Shown: positions 24,066 to 35,616 of the stretch, piece after piece | Position numbering within the stretch: position 1 is the stretch's first letter | Layout: every line of letters starts with the position of its first letter | NCBI GenBank assembly: GCA_963678705.1 | Contig: OY783209.1 | Span: 3,286,001 to 3,350,000 of the forward strand | Length of the DNA stretch: 64,000 nt | From: Panorpa germanica | Taxonomy: Eukaryota; Arthropoda; Insecta; Mecoptera; Panorpidae | Direction: 5' to 3' | Translations under genes and position numbers: made by a program | The notes under the pieces: model-generated | The model's input: only the letters and a program-made list of their open reading frames with translations | Database searches by the model: none | What the model was told of the DNA's origin: nothing

Positions 24066-26580
24066 ATGTTTAATCTAAATACAGAAATTCGTCTTCTGCC
24101 TTCTGCTGAAACTTTTCATTTAGCAAAAATTTTAGATATTAACAATTCGTGGAAGAAGCTAATGGCTATTATTCCAACATTTTTTGATAATCCAGCAGTG
24201 CTTAGATATAATATGGAGCACATAAGGTAATACATTTTTTTAATAATGAGACTATGTACTTAACCATATAAAAGTATTTAATGAACGTTGTTTTAAATAA
24301 GAATAATTGAAAAAGCGTCAGCTAGACGGAGTTGTTCTTGTTCTGAAATATTATTTGACGAATGGGGTTGTGCAGGCCGAATCAGACCAAATCTCGGACA
24401 TTTATTAGAACTACTTAAGAAAGCAGAACTTTTTCGAGCTGCAGATTATGTATCTGTTGATTTACTAAAAGGTCTGTTATTGTTATTTATTTCGTTACTG
24501 TATAAATTTTAATTGTAGTTATTTACACTTTTTTTTTTGTTTACATTTGTATAGGACAACCTGCAGATCGACCCACTCACGGACCAGCTGCAGCTGTCGA
24601 TATTAATTTATCTTCAGAAATGGGCACAACGAATATGGAACATATGTTAGATCAATTCTCATATCCGACAGGTGAATTCAAGGACGAAGATACCCATGAT
24701 AAAAACCAAGACTTTTACCAGAAATTTCATTTCAAACAAAATTACAATAATAGTAGCAGTCCGAATGTTTCGGATATGATTAAATTTTCAAATTCAATAA
24801 GTGCCCAGAGTACCAATAGTCCGTTTAGTGATTCAGAGCAAGTACAGTCCAAATGCTCAGAAAGTTCACGAAGTACGTTAGGAAATTCAGATTCTACACA
24901 TTTAACGAATATTTCACCAGACTCGCCGCAGAGTAATCGTCATAATAACACCAATAGTTCTCGATTTATGTCACAAACTGATAGCATGTACACCGAATCG
25001 AATTTTCCAAATTTTTCCATGTTAAACTCTGTCAAAGGGAATACTAATAATGATATAAATGAGAATATTACATTAAATTCTTCGGGCAATCCTTCAAATT
25101 TGCCTAATATAAGTGCATTAAATGTACAATCCAGTGAGTCAATATATTCTATCCCTAATGTAAGTGCACTCAATGTAAAAAAAACCGACAGCATTGAGTT
25201 TTCCTTACCAAATGTAAGTGCTTTAAATGTTCAAAATAATCAATTAGTATATTCTTCAATGAATGTAAGCAACTTGAATGAACAAAATAGTAATTTAATT
25301 TCTTCTTTACCTGATATAAGTGCTTTAAATGTTAACGCAAGCGAATGGATATCGCATTTACCAAATTTAAGTAGTCTAAATGTACAACGTACGGATTCAA
25401 TGAATTCAACAGTTTCAAATGCAAATATTTTGAATACTCAAAATAGTGAAGCATTCACTGCATTGCCAGATATAAGCGCCCTTAATGTGCAATCGGATTT
25501 AAACACACCTTTGGTTTCAACAATAAGCTTTTGTACAAATTTACCTCATTTGCCTTATAATAATATATCAGAAAAGACAAATCATTTTGACGAAACCTGT
25601 TACAAACAGAATGGTCGAAAACTAGGATCTGGAGCATTTGGTACCGTTTATTTAGCATTTAACTTATTAGGTGAGAAAATTGCTATAAAGAAAATGCATA
25701 ATGAGAATCAAATGATGGAAAAAGAATTTGCCGAAAGACAATTTAAAAATGAGGTTGAAATGATGTCCAAATATAAACATAACAATTTGTTAAATCTATT
25801 GGGTTATTCTTGTGATGGGCCATCGTATTGTCTACTTTACGAATATATGGAAGGTGGTTCATTAAAAGATAGATTGGAAAATAAAAAAGAACCTTTACAT
25901 TTTAAAAATAGATTAACCATAGCTCTGGGATGTGCTAAAGCAATTGATTATCTACACAATGGTTTAGATACACCATTAATCCATCGAGACGTTAAATCTG
26001 CAAATGTTTTACTGGATCATAATAATGAAGCAAAGGTACGTATTTCAGATTTAGTTTGAAGTTACAATTATATTTTTAATAAAAAATAATGTTTTTTTAG
26101 CTCAGTGACTTTGGATTTGTAAAAAAGACTACTAACACCTCTGGGTCAATGACTGCTACTGGTATTATAGGAACAACAGCCTATATGGCCCCAGAAGCAT
26201 TTAGGGGAGAAATATCAGTAAAGTTAGATTGCTTCAGTTATGGAGTTATATTATTGGAACTTATTACAAGTTTGTCACCAATGGATGAAGAAAGGGATTG
26301 GAAGGACCTAGTAAATATACAACAGTTCATTAAATATTATAGTTCTATTAAATTTACCATAATTACTTATAAATTTATTTTATAGGTAACATATAAAGAA
26401 GAATATATTGAAACTCTACCTGATGGTATTGTTAGTTTGGTAGATAGATCAGCAGGAGATTGGATCGAGGAAGCCAAAGCCTTATATGATATTTCTTGCA
26501 AATGTCTTCAAGACAAAAGGCACCGCCCTGTAATAAAAGACATTTTACATAATATTTCTAACTTAGTGTTAAATAATTAA
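24066..26580 (+). CDS. Tube-like kinase / IRAK4 homologue (death domain, Tube repeats, kinase)
   Basis: 738 aa from exons 24066-24226, 24302-24471, 24555-26035, 26101-26310 and 26386-26580. Residues 1-110 form a death domain (NNSWKKLMAIIP, DEWGCAGRIRPNLGHLLELL), expected to join MyD88 and Pelle below Toll. Residues about 290-415 hold eight copies of a nine-residue Tube repeat (PNVSALNVQ and variants). From about residue 460 there is a complete kinase domain: GSGAFGTV loop, IAIKK lysine, HRDVKSANVLL catalytic loop, LSDFGFVKK, YMAPEAFRG. Drosophila Tube has the death domain and repeats but no kinase; this is the ancestral IRAK4-like form. AATAAA at 26657. The second exon's acceptor (AAATAAG) is weak but the frame requires it. 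Confidence 0.93.
25099..25495 (+). repeat. Coding array of eight Tube repeats
   Basis: The linker of the Tube-like kinase encodes PNISALNVQ, PNVSALNVK, PNVSALNVQ, MNVSNLNEQ, PDISALNVN, PNLSSLNVQ, SNANILNTQ and PDISALNVQ at intervals of roughly 15-20 residues. The DNA is diverged between units, so the conservation acts on the peptide. Confidence 0.85.
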
Positions 26581-27684
26581 TTAGTATTAAAGGTAAGAAA
26601 ATTATATTTATACTAACATTTAGAGCGCCGCAAAGTGACGACTATGTGTTTGTTTCAATAAAATAATTTGTTATATTCATTTTAAGTTTTATATGTATAT
26701 ATTTATATTTCCGTTTTTATATAGAAATATAGTTTTGCTTTTTATACATTATTGTAAACTTCTTTAAATTTGGGAAATTCTTATTGGATTTGTATTGGAA
26801 TTTAAGTAAATTTATAAATTGCGACGCCTGATCAGATGCAACCACTTATACATTTATTTTGTGTAAATATAGTTGCATGATGATCAGGCGTTGAAAATAA
26901 AGTCTGCGTTATTTGAGATGAAAGAAAAATACTCTTGTTAGAATTGGTAAGCATGTTGTGTTTTTAATTCTAGCGAAAATAAGTCTTAAATTCATGGACA
27001 TGACATAAAAGTCAGAATCGCGTAGATATTTAAAATGTATAGAAGCAGTTTTTCGTTTTTAAGCATAATGAACATAATTGTATCAAAAAAATTCAAAGAA
27101 ATGTAATTTTCCTTTTAGAAAAATATGTCCAAGAATTTCAAACTATTTAAAATAATTTATCAAAAATCTAAGCTTCTGTAAGCGACATCTATTGAAGAGT
27201 AGCTTAAAATACATATGTTTATACATAAATAAATACATTATTTATTCTAAGATGATAATAATATTTTCAATAAAATTAAGACCTAAGACCTAATTTCTTA
27301 TGATATTATTAATAATGAAAGATTTTATATAAAATCAGTGATATAAATATAAATAATATATAATGTACTTGCTAACAACTGTTAAAAGAAATAAAATCAA
27401 AATATGTTATAAATATATAGATATGTATCATAATATCTGCCCATAGAGAGAAATATTTAATATGATTTTTGTTTTCTTCCGTGTTTGAATGAATTAATTA
27501 ACTAGAAACCAGTTTTTAGCAATGCTACACACGTTCGTATAATCATTCGGACAATTATGAGGAAATCCAATAAACTTATTAGTTTCTTTTAAGGTCATTC
27601 CCATTTCATACATGAATACCTCGCTTAAATAGTTAAATAACTAATATTATTTAGTACAAAGTATATACGAACTTTATTAAGGCA
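26581..27684. other. Interval between Tube kinase and protease-FReD gene
   Basis: Contains the Tube kinase 3' UTR (AATAAA at 26657) and the 5' region of the next gene. The only structure noted is an inverted repeat at 26824-26891. No LDLa-coding exons could be found, although such exons precede the sushi domain in ordinary modular serine proteases. Confidence 0.5.
26824..26891. repeat. Short inverted-repeat element
   Basis: Arms ACGCCTGATCAGATGCAAC (26824-26842) and GTTGCATGATGATCAGGCGT (26872-26891) are near-perfect reverse complements around a 29-bp AT-rich centre. The half motif recurs at 28096-28110 (ATGATGATCAGGCGT) and 13541-13550 (AACGCCTGAT), suggesting a very short MITE family. Confidence 0.5.
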
Positions 27685-30600
27685 ATGAATATTATTAATA
27701 ACAAAACGTTTATAGTGGAAAAAATTGTGATTTTTTTAACTATATTTACTAACGGTAATTTCATACTTGCTTGAAATGTACTCTATATAAATAGTAAATT
27801 CAAATTAATCTAAAATTAAACATAGTAATTAAAACTAAAGTACTTCTAAAAATAATGTTAGGCAACTATGTAATTCTTACCAAAATATTAACTAACAATG
27901 TTCTAAATTAAAATTAATTTCATATTTTAGGAAAGTGTTTCGCAGAGCGAATTAATATAAGTGAAAATAATGTGAGATATCAAAGGCAAGTAAATTAAAT
28001 AACATGACTTTTTAGTTAATCAAACTTAATCTGTTTCAAAGGAATAACATGTTTTGGTAAGTAGACAAGACAGTGTGCTTTCAATGTTGCATTGTATGAT
28101 GATCAGGCGTAAAAATGCTATTTATGTTGCAGCTCTCCTAAACTTTTAATTTAATGAACTACATTATTCTTTTAACTTGTATTGCATTACACTTTTATAA
28201 CAATTTTTAGAGTTTTTATTTAATACATGTTTGAAAATCAGATCCATAGATAATTCTACGTCCTGTATTCTGCCACCGCAGCCATCTAATGGAGTATATA
28301 CTTTAGGGACGACGACTGAATTACTTCCGCTTGGAGCTTTGGTGGACCAATGGCAAGCTTTAGTGTTTAAATGTAATCAAAATTATATTCTTGAAGGGCA
28401 CAATGTGGTTTATTGTTCAAACAAGGAATGGTTACCAAAAATTCCACAGTGCTTAAGTATATTACTTATTTTAAATAGCTCATAATTTATATTTATCCTG
28501 TAATATTTATAATTATGTAATTTTATTAATAATATTTTTCCAGAACCGTGCAAACCTCTTGTCTCTGTTTCTTTGGAATTTACATGTAAAATCTTTGGTG
28601 AAATAGTGCCTTGTAATAAACCTGTTGCACCTGGTACTAAAGCTGATATAAAATGTAAGTCAGGATATAGACCTCTTGCATTTCGCACAGAAGTAGCAGT
28701 TTGTAAAGCTGATGGAAGGTGGAGTGAAACCAGAATCATTTGTACTCCAGGTACACATAGAACAAATATTCGAATGGTCTGTTTTTAATAACATTAAAGT
28801 TTAAAGTTATCCTCTTTCTTAGAATGTGGAACTCTACCTGGAAAAGGAACACCTTACATAATCGGTGGTAATACCGCAGAAATTTCTGAATTTCCGTGGC
28901 ATGTTGGAATATACGAAAAAGGATCTTCCGGCATTCCAGGTCAAATTTGTGCCGGTTCAATAATCAGCAGCAATGCTATTATAACAGGTGACCAAAATAG
29001 CTGTAATTTTAACCTAATTTTTAATTGAGTGAAATTCATTTCTATACTTTATTTTAATTAGCCGCGCATTGCTTTACTGCTAGTGATCATACTACTATCA
29101 AGAGCAAAGAGAATTTTTCTGTTGGTTTGGGAAAAGTTCATCGGCAATGGAATGATACTCGGGATTATTACGCAAGATTTATGAATGTAAAACGATTGGT
29201 TCTTCATTCAGAGTAAGTAGAAGAATTTTTTACTTTAATCTTTTTTTTTTTTTTTCTTTTTTTTTTTATTTAACGTCGGCCTATTTTCGATGCTGAGTCC
29301 TATCACCGACGACCTCCTTCAATGTTGGCAGTATTTATGGTGTCGTGGCCTCATATATGTGGGCTACACCACTGCCTAATAACTGTATGATTATGTATGA
29401 CCATAATCAATATAAGTTCATAATAACCAAACCCAGAAAATATATATCTGGCCCGGGGAGATCGAACCCGAAGAGCATCAATGCTCTCGCCCACTGTGTC
29501 GTCTTTAATCTTTAACTTAGCATGAATTAATGTACTTTTCTAATGCTTGATCATTAGAAACACAGTAGGCGGCTGTGTGATTATGTGCGTTTATTTGACA
29601 CTAAAAACTTTAATTAAACCTTAATAATAATAATTAACAAATAAAAATAATGTATTTTTAAAAAGTACCTGATTGATATGCAACTACTAATACACTGATT
29701 TTTTTTTACTCTAATAACAAAATGTAATAAATATGAACGCTAACTAAAATTTATATTTAATTTAAGGTATAACAAAACGTTAATAAAAATAAATTTTTAT
29801 AAAAATTTATACATAGAGGTATATTTTTTTAATAAGCTGTATATTGTTTTACTTATCTTCGGATTCAACCCTCAGACTAGCGCTATAGTTTTTGGGTTTG
29901 GTACTTATCAAAGTTAAATTGATTATCTGCTTACATAATCATAGAAACTTAATATTAGTAGTGCTGTAGTTCACATACCACGACACCATATATACTGTCA
30001 ACATAGTAGGAGGTCGTCAGTGATATAACCAGTAGCGTTAAATAAATTTAAAAAATGAATTACGAAATATTTAGAGACAATTTATTAATTTTACTTGTAA
30101 TAATATTTAGTGGCGGTATTCTAATCTTTGTAAACTTTCGAAACAAAAATGTTGTCCTCGTTTTTTATTGTGTTAACACATTCATTCTTGGTTCTTGCAT
30201 TCATTCATTGGTTCTTTCATTTAAACAGAATGGTATGGTCTGAACAGAACTAAGGCCTCTACTTTAAGCTTAAAATTATTTCTTGAGATGTATTGTATGA
30301 CTCTTAATAGTGTTAAGTGTGTTGCAGCTATTTAGGCGTCGAGACAACATTTACTCGAGATATTGCAATTGTCTTTGTGTCTAAAATAATTGAATATAGT
30401 AATCTCATTAAACCAATTTGTGTCGAATGGACTGAAGAGAGAAATGTAGGAGAAATGGAAGCTGGAATTTTAGGCAAAGTTCGTTAATATTCACTCAAAA
30501 TCATAAGTTGAATTACTATTATAGAAAAATTAATATAATCTTTAAAAATAGGTTGCAGGCTGGGGCTTGATCAGTGAAACTGGACCAGCTGCTGAGAAAC

Positions 30601-32741
30601 TTCAACAAATTACAATTCCAACTGTTTCGCGAAAAGAATGTCGAGACACATCTCCTGAAGCATTTAGACCATTTATAACACTTGATAAATTTTGTGCTGG
30701 ATATTTGAATGGTACATATTGTCGCAGAAAAAAAAGAACGAAGATTTCTGATTCTTCAACTTTTTTTAAATAAATAACTTGTTTATAGGCACAGCTGTTT
30801 GTCGAGGTGATAGTGGTGGTGGTCTTTGTTTTCCAATAAAGCAAGAAGATAAAGATATTTATTACATAAGAGGTATAGTATCCGTGGGGCCAACTGCTCA
30901 AGGAACATGTGACTCGCATCATTATACAGCTTTCACCGATGTTCTTTATTACTTAGTTTGGTTAAAAGATTTGAATCTTCATTTGCAACCAACGATATTT
31001 ACATGTTCTTCTGAAGAAAATATTAATGCAGATGATATTTGCGATGGTGTAAGTTTGTAGCCTTTCAAAAACTGTACTGTGCCATCTCTTTTATTTATTT
31101 GTTAATAAATTTAAAGGTACCAGATTGTACCGATGGTTCCGACGAGTTTGCAGAATTATGTGATGTTCCCATACCCAATTTACCTACCAGTACAGTATCT
31201 GCTGTTATTGAAACAGTTACCCCGACAATTTTAAATATACCACCAACAGTTAATACAAATCATAATGGGTAATTAAATGGCATTAATTTGGTAGGTATTA
31301 CTAATTACTGCTAATAAATGATTAACGAAACTTTCTAGAGCACAACCGGCACGAGGTTGTATTCTGCCATCATTTCCGGAGCACGGGACCTACACAATTG
31401 GGGGATCTATGGAATTACCTACTCCCGGAGCATATTTAGAAGAATGGAGAATTTTGAAATATACTTGCCATGCTCCTTCTAGCATAATAGGAAATGACAG
31501 GGTTATTTGCAGAGAAAGAAATTGGGCGGCACCTCTTCCTCAATGTTTGGGTAATTGTCGTTTGTACATTTTCCTGAAATGAAGAATTTATTGATTTATT
31601 TATTTAACGTTGTAGTTACAGTAACGACCACAGAAAGTAATCTTCCAAAGGATTGTTCATCGGTTGAGGGTCTGAAATCTGCAATATTTACAATACAACC
31701 GCTGGGAGCAATAACATCTTTTTCAGTCTATTGCGACATAATATCTGCTGATGAAAAGTGGACGGTAGTTAAGAGTATATCTTTCTAGTTTACAGATGAA
31801 TAAAATTATATTTAACTGGATCAGTCTAATAGTCGTTTTGTAAGTCTTTTATAAAAATATATTTCAATTTCATTTTAGGTAATACAATACAGATATAACG
31901 GTAGGCTTGACTTTTATAAAAAATTTAAAGAATATCAAAATGGATTTGGAGAACTGAAAAGTGAACACTGGTTGGGATTGGACCATATTTATCAGGTGAA
32001 CTAAAAATTATTGGGATTAAAGTATCCTAATTTATCGGAGTTCTATTCCCACGGATTGGAATTATGATAACAAAGCATCATTATGTGAATTATGCCTGTC
32101 TCTAGAATCTTTTTAACTTTTTTCATTTTCAGATTTTAAATAACGGTAATTATGAGCTCTATGTAGAACTGACGGATTTCGATGATAGAATAAGATATGC
32201 TAGATATGGTGAATTCAGTATCAGCTCTGAAGCAGACGGATATCGGCTAAAAACAGGAAACTACAGTGGAAATGCAGGTACGTCGTTTAAAAACAATTTT
32301 CAAAGTATTCATGTACAAAAATACACATTAAATAGCTATTTATAGTCATTGAAATGCAACAACGGTTGCCTACTTTGAGGCCTAAATAAATTTATTGTTT
32401 TTCACACCAGGTGACTCTTTAGCCAATCATCAAAATATAAAATTTTCAACTTCTGATCACGATGTAGATGAGGTAGATTATAATTGTGCTCAAGAATTCC
32501 ATGGCGCATGGTGGTATAAGAATTGCCATGATAGGTATGGTAAACCTTAATTTTATATATAAAGTTTCGATTTTAAAAAAATAATAAAGATAATAAATAC
32601 ATATTTTGTAGTAATTTGAATGGCCCTTATGAAAGAGCTATGCTATCGAACAAAGGAATCGGAATAGTGTGGCAAACTTGGCTTGGCAACAATTATTCTC
32701 TGAAAAAAACCAAAATGATGTTGCGACAAAGAACTTCTTAA
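27685..32741 (+). CDS. Modular serine protease fused to fibrinogen-related domain
   Basis: Predicted secreted protein of 831 aa. Exons: 27685-27754, 27931-27989, 28213-28456, 28544-28750, 28823-28987, 29062-29212, 30328-30478, 30552-30711, 30789-31048, 31117-31268, 31339-31550, 31616-31764, 31879-31995, 32133-32277, 32411-32534, 32612-32741; phases all close. Domains: signal peptide (cut near KCFA|ER), sushi (residues 61-123), Wonton-type CCP (127-193), S1 protease (about 195-470), degenerate LDLa (475-505), second sushi (547-610), fibrinogen-related domain (620-831). The triad is H251, D310, S411 (GDSGGG). Activation would cut Y205|I206 (IIGG). Residue 189 (chymotrypsin numbering) is Ala, so trypsin-like Arg/Lys specificity is unlikely. 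The protease half matches insect ModSP/HP14, which starts the Toll and melanisation cascade. The usual N-terminal LDLa array is absent. The two 5' exons rest on splice sites and the signal peptide only. Confidence 0.8.
29234..29513 (-). mobile_element. tRNA-derived SINE with target-site duplication
   Basis: On the minus strand the head (from 29502) has an A-box-like AGTGGGCGAG and a B box GGTTCGATCTC (29460-29470), then a body, then a poly(A) tail seen as poly(T) at about 29245-29267. An exact 11-bp duplication, CTTTAATCTTT, flanks it at 29234-29244 and 29503-29513, which marks retrotransposition. It sits in an intron of the protease-FReD gene. Fragments lie at 16173 and 29960. Confidence 0.85.
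29960..30052 (+). repeat. SINE fragment in protease-FReD intron
   Basis: Degenerate body of the same SINE in the opposite orientation to the complete copy 450 bp away: CACGACACCATATATACTGT, GGAGGTCGTCAGTGAT and a GTTAAATAAATTTAAA tail. Confidence 0.65.
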
Positions 32742-33094
32742 AATAATACACTAGGAATGTTTAGGAAGAAGGTGAGAAGCAATGAAAATATATAAAATAA
32801 TTATAGATGTTATTAAATATTTTTTAAATTGAAATAAAAAAAGAAAAGATGTTACATTCCAAATATTTTTATTTGACATGGATAAAATGAATTTGAAATA
32901 TTAAATATGATTTGCTACTTCTTCACTTGATAATTATAATTTGATTTATAAAATTTGTATACAGATCTGTCTAAAATATATTGCTCAATCACATCAATAC
33001 TACTATATCTAATATTTATTTTTAAACGTACACTTGTATATTAAATAAACACAATAAAAGGATACACTGCCTAATTTATACATCAAAATTATAA
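32742..33094. other. Convergent interval protease-FReD / cereblon
   Basis: Holds both 3' UTRs. AATAAA at 32833 serves the plus-strand gene, and TTTATT at 33015-33020 reads AATAAA for cereblon. Confidence 0.55.
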
Positions 33095-35137
33095 TTATGC
33101 TTCAACCGGTCTCCTCCTATCAACTTCCTGGATATTTTGATCTTCCACCGGAAATACCGAAATAATGCTTGCTCGGCATAGACCCCAAAATTTTTGAGGT
33201 CTTAAGGACTTTTTATTGGCAGTAAAAAGCCAACCAACATGAGAGCGGCACCCGTAGCACAATGCTATTGTCCAAGCGTATCTATAAAAACAATCGAATG
33301 AAAATGGATTTAATTTCATAATTATACGCATAATAGGTAGATTTTTTACCCTGGAAACCAAGTTGCTTGATTTGAAGACCGTCCTTGTAAAGCAGCACCT
33401 TCCGCTTTTAAAACAGTGAACGTTTCATGAATCCAACCATCTGGGCATAAAATATTATTAGTTTTACACAATTATAATATTTATGTATATATATATAGTT
33501 CATATATGTACCTGGGTTGCAATAATGAGATTGTATACCATCATTAGACATTGCAAAAAGATCTACAGCATTTGCGATCAGACGATGACACGTTTTACAT
33601 CTCAGAACACTTAGCTAAAATTAAAATTAGAAACTAAGTTGAGAATTCTACATATAAATACATATATGCAAAAATCTGAAACACACAAACCTTTTCCATT
33701 AACTCAAGTTCCAATTTTAAACGGTGTAATGCAGAATTTATTTTTAGTAGTTTTAATCGTGTCATAGGATCAAATTGTAGATTGTAAGCCACCCAAAACG
33801 ATAAAGCAATCGGTTCACTGGGCATGTGTTCTAAAACACAACAAAATATTATTTTTAAATTTTTAGAAGTTTTTTTTTATAAATTCTCTTAAAAACTAAC
33901 CAATGTCATATTGTCTCATATGTGTGCGAATTTTATCAATGATAATCTTTTCATCATATATATTATATACAAATGGAGGCCACCTAGTTTGGATAGCATC
34001 GCTTCGGCGTATTAACTTGTTTAAATTATCACTGACTTTGGTGTTCCTATGTTTATTTAATGAAAGCAGTTGGACTGGTGCTAATGGATCACCAATTGAA
34101 ACTTCTGGCATAATCAGTACGTGTTGACTTATAATACTGAAAACAAAATTATTTTAAGAAAAAATTCTAGACTTGATTTATAAGAATAAAAGGTTTTTAC
34201 CTGACATAATCACGTAGTTCTCTCACTGGCCCTAAAACTTTGAATCTTTGTCGACCTTTGGCTTTAATCTTAATAGTTCCTGAATTTTGAGTTTCTTTTT
34301 CATAAATTTCGCAAGTAACTCCGTATCTATAAATTTTGCTGCCCGATTCACTGAAAATAACAACATAAATTAGATAGCTTATTTTTTGTTTTATAATACA
34401 TTACATTTAAGATTATTTTAATAACGTACTCTGGACAAACTAAGCCAAAGATTCGACCACCTTCGGAGATTGGAAATAATTTTTCTGCAAGAGAAATATG
34501 GGGCATCATAGGTAAAGTTTGTCCGGGAAATATAATAGAGTGGTGTGCCAACAGCGGTAAATTGTAAATGCTATATTCATCCAAAATAGTACGACCAGGC
34601 ACTATTTCCATATTATCTCCAAGATACTGCAAATGTAATATAAAATAAAAGTATATTTCAATTAATAATCTGTATTCATGTAAGAATAATAAATACATAC
34701 TGAATGCTGTGCTGGTAAATCCCGATTGAATTCTTCGACTTCTCCATCGTCAGTGGACATTGAATCATTTACTGAACGAGGAGGTGTAAATTCGTTCCTT
34801 TCATACCCCGCAGGTCCATCCATAGACTCGTCTTCCTGATTTGGAGCAAATCTTGACAAGAATCTAATACGTCGCAGAGGGACGACGGCGTAATCAATAT
34901 AATTAGGTCTTTCCCCATTTCTTTCAACTACATCTGATACATCACTATCTGCATGGATCACATCCAGAACGTTAATATCTGAGACGTCACAATTTTTAAG
35001 GTGAATTATATCTTTTATGTAAATAAGGGTTATTTGTTCTACTAATGTATGTACGTATGAAATAAAGTTATATTAAAATACTTACCCAATTCAAAATCAT
35101 CAGACAAAGGGCCCTCGGAGGACTCAGAATCACTCAT
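33095..35137 (-). CDS. CRBN: Cereblon, CRL4 E3 ligase substrate receptor
   Basis: 477 aa. Minus-strand exons: 35137-35086, 34978-34701, 34626-34430, 34350-34201, 34136-33901, 33830-33691, 33614-33512, 33440-33350, 33281-33095; phases all close. Cereblon is the substrate receptor of DDB1-CUL4 ubiquitin ligase. After an acidic N terminus, the Lon-like region starts near [14 protein letters not shown] and includes IFPGQTLPM and GRQRFKVLG. The C-terminal CULT domain has zinc Cys pairs C357/C360 and C424/C427, and the tri-tryptophan cage W413, W419, W433 (human W380, W386, W400) within [13 protein letters not shown]. The residue equal to human V388 is Ile421. C terminus: [13 protein letters not shown]. 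Divergent from ECSIT. Confidence 0.95.
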
Positions 35138-35616
35138 GTTACTCCCGAAATTTTCTAATATTAGGTATTCTGCGATGTCTTTTAATTGTGCAATTCTACG
35201 TATGCCAATCTTTCAAGTTAATGGAAGACTCTATAAATAAATTAGAATATAATTTTATGTTTATATATAATATTTGAAGACAATTAATTATGTTCTTACC
35301 ACCAATTACGCTTTATCTAATTTTGACAACAAAAACAAATCAATTTTAATATTTTGTTTCAAAGTTCTCTGTAGATATTTTGGTTTCACAAATTTTCATC
35401 TATGAAACAAACTTCATCATGATGTTATTTAGATTATTTTGCTCTTTATAGATGGAGTAACGCGTAGAGATAAATGATAGATCTCGACGTGCTGTTTGAC
35501 GTTTAAAAAATGTTGAGGTTAAGCTGAACTTTTGAATTATTTATTTTATATTATTAAGTATGTATTATTTATATTATTAAGTATATATTATAAAGTAATA
35601 CTGCTAATGTAATAAG
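35138..35616. promoter_or_regulatory. Divergent promoter region cereblon / ECSIT
   Basis: 479 bp between opposed start codons. Short tandem-like ATATTATTAAGTATRTATTA units lie at about 35545-35590, just upstream of ECSIT. No TATA-initiator pair was assigned. Confidence 0.4.

Noticed and set aside
28211..28230. Start of the protease-FReD gene at the ATG near 28227
   Set aside because: That ATG is out of frame with the sushi domain; the in-frame sequence begins at an acceptor, so upstream exons are needed.
30997..32741. Treating LDLa-sushi-fibrinogen as a separate gene
   Set aside because: No start codon with signal peptide or promoter precedes the LDLa, and the exon carrying the end of the protease runs directly into it in one open frame. 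Kept as one gene, with the alternative stated.
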